From Filosporella fistucella (lineage: Eukaryota; Ascomycota; Leotiomycetes; Helotiales), in NCBI GenBank assembly GCA_030077755.1, contig JAQJZZ010000010.1, forward strand, positions 5,890,001-5,954,000: 64,000 nt of DNA. Reading direction: 5' to 3'. A model generated the notes under the pieces. The model was given only the letters and a program-made list of their open reading frames with translations, ran no database searches and was not told the origin of the DNA. Every line of letters begins with the position of its first letter. The first letter of the stretch is position 1. A program made the position numbers and the translations under genes. Below, in pieces: positions 11,880 to 21,617 of this stretch.

Positions 11880-12435
11880 ATGCTCACCTTCAACCTCCTA
11901 GCTCTTTCTCTCCTCCCTCTCCTCTCCGCTCTCCCAGTCGAAGTCCTCGAAGACCGAGACGTCTGCTCCGCCGGACCCACCGATTATACCCTCTCAAACG
12001 TCTTCACCTTTACCCCCACCGGCACAAATACTCACCCACCCGTGGTTGCTTTCTACTACGAGTCTAACGATGGGGTCTCAACCGACTGTACAAACAATGG
12101 TCCCTTCACTCCTGGTGTCCGTGTCCCATGCGCCAACCCAGCTGTATCCTTCATCCCCAATGGGACACTGTTCACCATCTTCGAAACTTATACACCTTGT
12201 AATTCGTAAGTTACTCTCTTCGTTTGTGTATTTATCTCGTTGTTCCGGATTGGTTGTGTTGGAATTGAGGGAGGGGCTGATGAAACGTAGGACGAAGAAA
12301 GTCACTTTGAGATCTACAACAGGAGGCGGATTTCATTGCTTCCCTCTTAATGTGCCGTTTGGGGAGGGGAATAGATGTGAGCCTCCTTGGATCTATGTCG
12401 GTGGCATTTTTGAGACTAAGCCGGTTACGATATGA
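11880..12435 (+). CDS. Small secreted cysteine-containing protein
   Basis: Exons 11880..12205 and 12291..12435 with an 85-nt intron (GTAAGT...ACGTAG) give 156 residues. The first ~17 residues (MLTFNLLALSLLPLLSA) form a clear signal peptide, followed by LPVEVLEDRDVCSAGP. The mature protein holds six cysteines (in DVC, TDC, VPC, TPC, FHC and NRC), an even number that allows three disulfides. There is one NGT glycosylation sequon. I recognise no family. The size, secretion signal and cysteines fit a small secreted protein of the kind screened as candidate effectors, but nothing in the sequence proves a role in host interaction. The splice is well supported: the second exon supplies two cysteines and an in-frame stop. 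Confidence 0.78.
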
Positions 12436-12706
12436 GATGTAAAGAGAGAGATTACAACTGCTGCCGTTAGCATAGGGAATAAGGGCTGAGGTGAAAGAAG
12501 TTAAAAAAATTGTAATATATTTCTATCTATCTCCATGTGTATTCATCGTGCAGAAAGTGCTGTCCTCAATTTTGTACTTATTGAGAGTGCAATAAGCAAT
12601 GCAAGTAGAGCGTGCAAAAGCAACGCCTGCACGGCTGGATTACTTCAGAGCTACCAAGGAGCAGAAATTTGAAAAGAGTCAGTAATACAGGCAGGATACT
12701 GCATCC

Positions 12707-13580
12707 CTATCCTCTAACCAGCTCTCCCTTCTCAGCCATCTCATTCAATACCCTATCCGCAACTCGAAAAGCCTCCATACCGGCAGGCAGGCCGCAATAA
12801 GCACTGAGATAATCAGCATTCATTCACCGATTTTTCAACGGAATTTCGTCAATCATAATAGTAATCAACATACCTAGCTTGTAGAAGCGCCTCTCTGATC
12901 TCTAACTCACTTGCTCCATTCCTCACTGCACCCCTGACATGAGTTCCCAACTCGATCCACTTACCGAGTGCAGTCAACATGACTAGATTTAGCAAGCTTC
13001 TATCCCGAAGAGTGAGGCCTGGTCGTGTCCAGATTGTACCCCATGCTGATTCCTATCTTAGATTAGCTTCATGCTCATCGAGGCTAAGGAAAGTAACGAG
13101 TATATGCTATCGAGAATGATGAATTGATAGCAATTAAAGACAGAGAGAAAGAAGCTAGAAGGAAGATACCCACAGTAGCAAACTGCTGCAACGGTCTCAT
13201 GAAGTTGCTTCCTCCTTTCTCTAGAGCAGAAGCAACATAGTCCTCGCCGACAACTTTCTTCCGCATCTCGTAGCCAGCAGCATACAGCGATTTGTGGTCA
13301 GGTGTATCCATGTTGTTTGAAGCGAGCGAAGGGGTGGAGTTATCCGTATTCTGGGTTTGTTTGTTAGTAAGAGTGTGCCATGTCATAATTAAAATGGAAA
13401 CGTGATGGGTAAGAAGTGTTGAGGTTGATGATTGGAACGAGGAATCAAAGGAAATTATGGTTAGAGAACGGAAGAAGAAATGTAATATACCGTGGGCCGG
13501 AATTTCTCATATCCACGAGGGTACAAATTTGGGTTTCCAGAATTAGGACCATAAGATCCTCCGGCTGGGTTAGGTAACAT
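12707..13580 (-). CDS. Carboxymuconolactone decarboxylase (CMD/AhpD-like) family protein
   Basis: Four minus-strand exons, 13580..13491, 13350..13174, 13052..12874 and 12803..12707, total 543 nt and 180 residues. All introns are GT-AG (140, 121 and 70 nt); the second uses a GTGGGT donor. The CMD core is nearly complete: YAAGYEMRKKVVGEDYV, RPLQQFATESAWGTIWTRPG, then RSLLNLVMLTALGKWIELGTH, VRGAVRNGASELEIREALLQ and AYCGLPAGMEAFRVADRVL. This order matches bacterial gamma-carboxymuconolactone decarboxylases. In fungi the family acts on aromatic-derived or polyketide substrates, and the reaction here is unknown. The first exon adds a ~30-residue Pro/Gly/Asn-rich leader (MLPNPAGGSYGPNSGNPNLY) absent from the bacterial proteins. 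If translation begins instead at the internal MDTPDHK (13311), the product is the usual ~137 residues. Confidence 0.85.
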
Positions 13581-14297
13581 CTTTGCTATTCCTGCTTCTT
13601 TCCTCTAGAATACCTTATCTCGTCGCTTGCCTAAGTATCAAGTATCAAGTATCAAGTCTCAATCAAAACACAGAATATATCAAACAACCGGTTTCTCCTT
13701 TGGATTTTAAGTTTGGAGTAAATTGTCTAAGCAGAACAGTGGGAAGAGCCGAGATGAAGCGATGACAGAATGAAGTTGGGTTGATAAATGGCACAGGCCT
13801 AAATGCGGGGAAGGCGGCTTAGCGCCTCAGCCCAGTCCAACACCCCGGATTTCGTACCAATCGAGAAGCAGCAAACAGGATTTATGACGTGTGGTTTGGG
13901 ATTAGTGGATATGCTGGCCAGGAGTTTATTTGAACCTCTTCTTTCTTCTGTAATTCTTCATCCAGATCAGCATCTTCTGGAGCATTGAACGATATGACCT
14001 TCTTACGCCTCATGGCCTCAACCAGTGTTGTGCAGCTCGATCATGTTTGACGATGTAGTGCGTTCAGAGCCTGCACAACATACGAAACACAGACCTACAA
14101 TGATGGAGCGGAGTCAAAATGTTGTCTCAAATCAAACCGAGGGTTGTCTATTTCTGAATTGCTTTCTATGATCACTATCTTACAACTCGAAATGAAACAC
14201 CGGGACAGCAACCAACCGGCTACGAAAAGCAAGCAGTCTACAATCTAATTCTCGCTCAAATTCCTCTATCGACTGTTTATCCACCAGGGTATCTCCT
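13581..14297. other. Intergenic between two minus-strand genes
   Basis: Holds the CMD promoter and the CCP1 3' UTR. A short tandem repeat of AAGTATC (three copies, about 13634-13654) lies just upstream of the CMD gene. No further gene seen. Confidence 0.5.
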
Positions 14298-15511
14298 CTA
14301 TGCGTTGGTAGGCTTGAACACCATCTTGTTGTTCTCGCTACCCTCTGCGAATGGAACACCCAACTCGAAGAGCTTGGTGATGACAGCAGCGAAATCTTTG
14401 AAGAAGAGATCGTTGTCCTTGGAGTACTTCTCTACCCATGGTCTGAAACCTTTGTCAGAGACGAGGGCCAAGTCGGTGGGAAGCATCATGAGGGTCTTGG
14501 TGGTCTTGTCTTCGTACTGTGGTTTGTTAGCTTACAGTTAGCTGATAAAAGAAAGGTACATACCTGCTTAGGACCATTCCACTTCTTCCAGTTCCACTTC
14601 TCCTTCAGCAAAAGGGTATAATAGTCGTTCGTCACCACGGTAGGAGAGAAAGTCCATGGACCAGAGAAACCACTGCGATCGGTGTGGCATCGTCCAAGAG
14701 CATGAGCGCCGCTCAAAGCAACGATCTCCTGGTCGTTGAAACCCATTCGGCCAAAGATATCACGGAGATGCTTACCACCTTGGCTAGCATCTGGGAGACG
14801 TCCGTCGGGTGTGCAGGCAGCCATGTCCTTATCAGTTCGGCCAGCTCGGTATGGGATAGTAGGACCTTGCATCTCTTGGATAGCGCAGACACCAGACAGG
14901 ATCCAGAGATCAGAGTAGGTGATCCATGGGAACTTCTCTTTACAATTGTTAGCAGATTCATTGCCTCACAACAGGTACAACATACCCTTTACTGGCTCCA
15001 AGAAATCTCTCGCGGCTTTCAACCCAGCGTTTGCACCATGGTCTCCCTCAGGAGAAAATCTCATGGTAGCTCCGTTGGATCCACCAGTTCCGGTCTCCTT
15101 ATCATAGGTTCCGCTCGCATGCCACGCCAATCGAACAAGGACTGGTCCATACGATCCATCATCATAATCGTCCTTCTCCTCTAATCTTGCCGCGATCTCG
15201 TTGTATACCTTTTGATAATCCTCGAGCGTGGGAGTGAAAACACCTTTGGTTTCGCCCGATGAACCAGACAACAAGCTGCCGTTGCCCTGCGAGTAGAGAT
15301 AGTATCCAGCGCCACCTGCTGCTGCGAGAGCTGCTACACCAATATAAAGGCCAGTAGAGGAGGATTTGGAAGGCTCAGATGCGTATCCGCGACGAGATTG
15401 TTGTCGGAATGTTTGGCGGGCTACATTGAGTGCAGATCCACGAGTAGAGGTCTTGAAAGCGGACGTCGAAGGGGCCTTGAGGGCGCGAGCGAACGTACGA
15501 GAAACCGACAT
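14298..15511 (-). CDS. CCP1: Mitochondrial cytochrome c peroxidase
   Basis: Minus-strand exons 15511..14986, 14937..14564 and 14516..14298 (introns 48 and 47 nt) encode 372 residues. The bipartite mitochondrial presequence is basic and Ser/Thr-rich for ~45 residues, then has a hydrophobic stretch (about 55-72, [19 protein letters not shown]) typical of an inner-membrane sorting signal. Distal haem residues Arg127, Trp130 and His131 lie in [12 protein letters not shown]. The proximal His is in [12 protein letters not shown], the radical Trp in GFSGPWTF, and the proximal Asp partner in [10 protein letters not shown]. The enzyme reduces hydrogen peroxide using ferrocytochrome c in the intermembrane space. 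All catalytic residues are present and the length is normal for filamentous fungi, so it should be functional. Confidence 0.97.
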
Positions 15512-16468
15512 GATGGCCGTTATCTGCTGTGTGGGACGGGAGAGAGAGTTATGCGTATCTGCGATGAAGAATGAGATAAAAGTATCTAGGAGAAAGGTAC
15601 GAAAGTCAACAAGTCAAAGCCGAACGTGTTGTCTAGTGAAAAGAAAAAAAGGACTGTGAATTGACTCGCACAAGCAGCCAAAAATGGGGAGCTATGAACC
15701 CTTCGATTATTTTCGGCCATCTCAAACACCGCCATCGCCAGTCTCCGATATCTACGTCTCCGGGATTACCCACAAAAGCACCAGCCTATCACGGCACATA
15801 CGAGTAATGCAATCTACACGTGGAATTTGTAAATAGTCTCTTCTAGGCCCGTAATATTTTTATTCTCTGACAAATGAACGAGGTGGCAGCTTGATGCGGC
15901 AGTTCTATCCGGTGTTTGAATGCAAGGCTGATTTGAGCTGGTGAGCCTCAGATGGTCTGATGTTCGGCCGGTTCTGCGGGAAAGCGGGATTTGTGTCAGC
16001 GTAGATCTGTACGCTTTGATTGGATAACGACCCATAATTCTTAAAAATGATTCTGATACCTTATAGTCTGTGGCAAGAGTGAGTGAGTAGATATACGGAT
16101 GTAAATATAATATAAGACGGGTTATGATATCGCTTTTCAGAACCCGTTGCGGGTAAATTGTCAACATTACAAGCATTATCGCATCCAAAGAACCTGGAGC
16201 TTCAAAATCACGAACTCCTATTTTTGGTTCTTCTGTCGATCCTATCGATGCTGATAGCACGCAGAAGCTCAGGCTAAGTATACTAATAGGCAAGACCACC
16301 CTGCCAGTGACTAGATAAAGTACAAATGATATTCCCGGGCATAGCAAGAGCGGGCAGATCTATGTTACACTCATGCGAATCCCAGCATTTCCATCCAAGA
16401 AACCATGATCCATCCCCAATGAAACAGCCGTGAAGAAATACGTAAAGAGAGAGAAATGCCGTCAGTCA
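15512..16468. other. Intergenic, CCP1 promoter and PRP39 3' region
   Basis: A 177-codon open frame on the minus strand (15814..16347) covers the middle but has no recognisable domain, no repeats and no splice extension. I treat it as chance. No other gene seen. Confidence 0.5.
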
Positions 16469-18744
16469 TCAAACAAATGGCGCGAGACCTTGTGCGTTAG
16501 GCTGGATTTCCCGGATCTCTTGAAAATATGCACTGTATCTCGCTTCTCCTCTTCGTAGAGTAGCATCATCCATTTCTCCAACAGCGTGTCCATTTTCCAA
16601 ACCCTTACTTGAAGATCTTGTGGTAGTAGGTATAGGTCTTAATGGAACTGGTTGGACGGAGATTGGTCTGCAGCAAATTAGTAATGACTCAACCATGGGG
16701 AAAGTCAGACTTACCCGTTCAGCTCGCGATCTATTTGCAAAAACTCCTTCATGGCATCCTTCGTGCCTCGTTGTTGAAGGTACATAAGATAGTAGCTGCT
16801 GAGGTCTTTCTTGGTAGATAGATTCATGCGACTCTTCTTCAGCATATCCTCATGGACTTGCTTAATCCGAACATAATGCTCTGGCTCTGTCTCTGCACTG
16901 GTTGGCTGTGCGATCTCGAATTCCAGGTATTTTGCCCAGAAATGGCGACTTTGGAGATACCATTGTTGATTCTTCTGGAAGACTTGGCGAGCTTCGTCAA
17001 CTGAGCCTTGAATCTTCCATAAGAGAATAGCCCACTCCCCAACAAAGGCAGCCTTGGCAAAGAGGTCAACAGAATGATTATCAATCTGAGCTTTGTAGAC
17101 TTGAATAGCTGCATCAAGTCCATTTTGGCGACGCTCAAGGTTTGCCCATGACAGGACAGTTTCAACATGGCCAGGCATCCTGTCAAGAATAGCTTGATGG
17201 ATGTCACGAGCCACGTCAATTCGGTCTGACATCTCCTCAAAGTAGGCATATTGTAATCTTATACCAGGACGGCTGATTGGGACATAGACAGTGCTCGCAC
17301 GCTGATAGATATTTCTAACTTCCTCTTGCTTGCCCTCTTGAGCGGACATCCATCGGACGTATCGGAACCAGAACTCATCATAGAAGGCACAAGTAACCAG
17401 GCATCTCTCATACAAGAAAACTGTTCTGGTATACTCTCCCTCAGCCTCCTCAAAGTCTAAGTACTTTCTCCAGTTGGCCAATTGTTGGTGGTCCAACTCC
17501 GTGACGTGGAAGTATGGTCGTTTGATCTCGGATTCAAAAGTCCATCGCTTCGTAGTCTCGGTTTGAGTGCGAGTGAAGATTTCCAAGTGAAAGTTGTCGA
17601 TTTTGGTACGAACTTCACGCTCGACTTCCAGCTCTCCTTTGGGTCCTGCTTGGTAGCTGGAGTTGTCTGCTTCAACTTCAGCTACAAATGCAGCCAAAGT
17701 CTCCGCAGGGAGGAGTTCCGCCAAGGGACGAGTATGTGCCATTTGACGGAATCTCTCAAAGTACCGAGCATATTGATGCATCGGAATCTTGATGACACGA
17801 TCAAGGATGGCAAAGATCTTGTCCTGAGCCTCCAATCGGTCTTCAAATTCCAGGTACTTGTCCCAAAAGGGATGTGCGAGGAAGTCCAGTCCAACAGAAG
17901 CAGCACCACGCTCAAAGAGCCTATCCAAAAGTGTTAGTTGAGCCTAAATGGGGGATTGGGAGAGAGCAAGGTGGCAAAGGAGTGCAAATACGGGAAGGGT
18001 AATGTGCTTGATATGATCCTCAAATTCCATCCTCGCCGAAGACTTGTGCAGAGGTTACGATAAAAGCGAATGTGTGATAGCAGAAGGAAAATTCCTGATC
18101 ATGTGGGTGAGAAGATATCAAACAGGGATCAATGTTATGGTTCTCACCGTCTGCGAACCGGTGATGATTTCAAATAGATAGGCGGTGTTTTCACCCGTCG
18201 CATTTTTCTGTGTTAAATGGAAGGAAAGAGTCCAGTATACTTACTCTCTGATCACGTCAGGATCATGGCAGGTTTCGACTTTGAAAGAACAATAGTCGGT
18301 CCACAAGTCTACCGAGGTTGTGATGCTGGCGACTCCGCGTTCAAAGACCTTATTGTTGTTAGCATATTTCGGTCAGACACTTGCGACAGCCTTACCATCT
18401 CAGCAGCCTCAGTACCAGCAATCGAGAATTCCAAGTCCGCATATTTCTTCCAGTATCCGAAAAGGAGAGGGAATTTTGCAAGGAATCTATCGTATGCATC
18501 TCGAGTAGTTGCGATGGCTTGGGGACTTGAGTTTCGGTTCAGCCCACCTTCGAGTGTTTCTGCGGCGCGTACGAGCTTTTCCCAGTTCTCGAAGTTGTCG
18601 GTATCCTCGAGCTGAAAGCCACAAGTCAGCGACAGTACCATCAATCGATATTGCGCACTAATGCGAACAACATACCACTTCAGCGTTGAGCTTCTTGATC
18701 TCAGCAGACTCCTCGTCTGTGCCTCCGTAATTAAAGTCGCTCAT
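16469..18744 (-). CDS. PRP39: Prp39, U1 snRNP-associated HAT-repeat protein
   Basis: Five minus-strand exons, 18744..18676, 18611..18396, 18348..18245, 17920..16715 and 16667..16469, give 597 residues with every junction GT-AG and in frame. HAT (half-a-TPR) repeats run through most of the protein: NWEKLVRAAE, FGYWKKYADLEF, VFERGVASITTSVDLWTDYC, LFERGAASVGLDFLAHPFWDKYLEFEDRL, FWFRYVRWM, and VLSWANLERR. The HPFWDKYLEFE block is highly characteristic of Prp39. The protein helps U1 snRNP bind the 5' splice site, so this gene for intron recognition carries four introns itself. Intron 3 (17921..18244) is 324 nt, far longer than the ~47-64 nt of the others. The terminal exon is Pro/Ser-rich, then QEIREIQPNAQGLAPFV. 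Confidence 0.95.
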
Positions 18745-20523
18745 GGTCGCAAAGTGTGAATGATAAAGACGGTTGGTAAAGACTTGCGCTATTCTCTTCT
18801 TGCTCTGCAGACGCACAGGAAGTGTAGAGAACGGAGTCGTGAGAGATCCGATAGTAGACTTGAAGTAGTCGAAGGTGAGATGACCAAGGGAGGAAGAATG
18901 GACTTCGAGATCTCCTGTCGAAATTCAGCCTCATTGATGGGCGACGCACCAGGCGCTCGCGCTAGCTTCATCCGGTTAGCGGATACACCGCAAATTTCGT
19001 ACTTGTATTTCTTTTCTGCCTTGGACTTTCAAAGTTTCTTTTAACATAGGCTTATGATGAACGATACAAAGTATCACAAATATAGGAAGAGAATGAATGC
19101 TTCATGCGGAATAGTCCAAGTGCAGCCTGATCTCAACATGACACATTCTGAGGCCACAATTTCAACGCATAATTTGCACATATCGAACTCCAAAATTCTC
19201 TATTATCCTCGTGTCCTCTCGATGTGGGGGTCAAGCAAAGTTGTTTCAATTCACACATAGAGTCTTTTGATCTATTGGACTGCTACGTCCCTTCTGTTTG
19301 TAGATGTTCTTGGGTCGTTATGAAGACGAGACGGAAGGGTGGGAGGTATCCAGTTCACAATCACATTGATGCAATGGGCAACCAGCCCGCTCACATTGTC
19401 TATTTCGTTCTCCAAGCTTTGCTCTGTGCTCTTATATGGGTCTCTATACTGATAGCATTGTCCCTTCTTCAAAGCCTTACTTGTCTTTATACGGACGTTT
19501 ATTCCAAGTTCGTGTTTGGAAATGCATTGCAACCCGAATATACAAGTCAACTTGATTCTTAATGTCGGTGAGGAAACTAGAGAACAAAAGGTCTACTATT
19601 TCGGAATACAAGCATCTCAAGTATTTTTACCTTCCTCGAGAATCGGTTTAGTCAAGAATAAAGTATGATGCGCAACTGCCTCCCCTTCCAGTATTGCCGC
19701 CTCCTGACCGTAATTCACTTATGTTTGTTGACCTTGCCGTCCGTGGATTGTTTGGAGCCCCCGGGTATGATTCGAAGTCCGATGATTGGACATGATGTCA
19801 ATTATATGATGCTCTTGGTACTACTTGCATGGGATGGTGTAATCTAACGCAACGTTTTTACTCTTTCTTCAATCCCAGCCTTGGCAACCGTGGGATAAAG
19901 TTGAATGTCAGTGACAAGAGATTTCGTGGAAAAACCAGAACATCGCAAACTGAACGCCGAGGTAAATTCTACTTGTAGCTTTGGATGCACTGAATGCCAT
20001 GATCTGTCGCACCAGTACATTGCTTCCTAATACCTTCCTCTGAGAGCTTCTCAGCCGAATTTAAAATCCAGAACAAATTCAAATTAGGTGAAGTCAAGTT
20101 GAATTCGAGACTCGTGATTCAAATGTATCTTTTCCCCAAGGTTGCTGAATTGCTTTCGAGCAAGCCTTGTGCATTGCTGTCTGACTAATGCACGTTCAGT
20201 CGTGAACTCCCTGTGCTTGGCATGTCAAAAATATATGGCAAAGACAGTGTGCTTCAATCCTGATTTGAGAGTTATCTCTATCGTGTTTACAAGTTCGAGT
20301 TCCTTGCAGTTTGATAACGTGAACAAATTCTGAACTCGACAATTCCAACTTTCACGAATCCTATTCACCATGGTCGCCCGTCTATTTATTGCATGACGTT
20401 CTCACGCCACAGAATCTACAACCTTCCGCATATACCATCAACTCCACCACTCCACACCCTCCTTATTTAGCCTGACTGTGCCGATCCTTGTTTCAACTAC
20501 GGGACATTCGAGGTACAGCAAAT
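18745..20523. other. Intergenic, divergent promoters, no supported gene
   Basis: About 1.8 kb between the divergent PRP39 and BTB genes. ORFs up to 112 codons (19224..19562) have no domain. Upstream of the BTB start, 20370..20396 is a short uORF of eight sense codons (MVARLFIA) in a good context (caccATGg). Confidence 0.5.
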
Positions 20524-21297
20524 ATGGCGCCTCCAATTGCACGAAAAGATGCAGATCAATCAAGTCAAGGTTTAACCCTTGAGCCCCTCAGAAAAAGGAA
20601 AACGACAGGTGGTCCTATCGCTTTCAAGTATGTAGCTTCTCGAGGAAAGTCCGAACTTCGGATCACTGACATCAATTTGTTCAGTGAACTCGCAGCTCTT
20701 GTCACGTTTATTGTTGGCGCAGAAGGTAAAACGATGTTGGCTCACAAAGAGGTCGTCTGCCGGCATTCACCTGTTCTGTATGCCACTTTCAATAGTGAAC
20801 TCATAGAAGGACAAATTCAAACATACATGCTAGATTGCACCATAGCACGAGCCTTCAAGCTGTTTATGCAATACGTCTACTCTGGATCGCTTCACCTGGT
20901 GCAACTCGGAGATGACTTCAATATCGATACTCGCGAGAATGAAGCTGACGAGGACGACCAAGCACTTGTCGAATTGTGGGTACTCGCCGAGATGCTAGGA
21001 ATGCCAAAGCTGCAGAATTTCACCACTTTGTCAATCCAGAAAATCAGCATGCGCGACCGTAGTGTAGCATCCCACACAATCGATTACATTTACAAAGACA
21101 CAGCCGAAGATAGCCTGTTGCGTGCCTACTTTGTGGCTCGTATCGTCCTTTTTTCAGCGTCGGGGGCGATTAAGCGATCAGAGGAGAATTTTCGCCGGGA
21201 GTTTTTGATCGACAGTTTGGAGTATGTGATATCGCTGAGAATTAATGGGAGATTTGCTGCGTGGGATCTCAAAGATTTTCTCGTTAGTGGGCTGTAA
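20524..21297 (+). CDS. BTB/POZ domain protein
   Basis: Intronless, 257 residues. After a charged leader (KDADQSSQGLTLEPLRKRK), the BTB fold spans about residues 57-125: VTFIVGAEGKTMLAHKEVVC, RHSPVLYATFNSELIEGQ, then AFKLFMQYVYSGSL. This is the pattern of the large fungal BTB family, in which the motif hAHKxhhxxxSxhF is followed by a helix and YTG/YSG. A helical C-terminus with LWVLAEMLGMPKLQN follows, as in many fungal BTB proteins. BTB domains dimerise or dock on cullin-3; no second domain is present here, so the partner is unknown. ATG 20524 has a good context (caaatATGg), and the frame upstream extends only through TTG. Confidence 0.85.
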   Translation: MAPPIARKDADQSSQGLTLEPLRKRKTTGGPIAFKYVASRGKSELRITDINLFSELAALVTFIVGAEGKTMLAHKEVVCRHSPVLYATFNSELIEGQIQTYMLDCTIARAFKLFMQYVYSGSLHLVQLGDDFNIDTRENEADEDDQALVELWVLAEMLGMPKLQNFTTLSIQKISMRDRSVASHTIDYIYKDTAEDSLLRAYFVARIVLFSASGAIKRSEENFRREFLIDSLEYVISLRINGRFAAWDLKDFLVSGL

Positions 21298-21617
21298 CTC
21301 ACAAGCTCGAGCGTAGGCTATTCTGCCGGCGTTTGATGGTGGCATACTCCCCACATGATGGTTGAAGAAGAGCAGATGGGGCAGAAATCCACGAGGGCAA
21401 GCATGGGAGAGTCACACAGGCTTCGCAGGTGAAGACGTGTCATTCCCTATTTATCAAAGGAATAAACTTTCAGCAATCGTGAGTCGCGAACACGCAGGTG
21501 ACTATAGCTTGGTTGCCCATGTAGTAACAGCAAGAATGGGCCACTCTTACAGACACCCAAAACCTAGAAAGGAACCAAAAAGTCTCTCATAGGATACTTC
21601 AGTGATCCTCTTCGTTC
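21298..21617. other. Convergent intergenic region
   Basis: A 320-bp gap between the BTB stop and the HET-gene stop. Nothing beyond expected 3' UTR sequence was seen. Confidence 0.5.

Noticed and set aside
15814..16347. 177-codon minus-strand frame
   Set aside because: No family resemblance, unremarkable composition and no promoter or splice context; consistent with a chance open frame.
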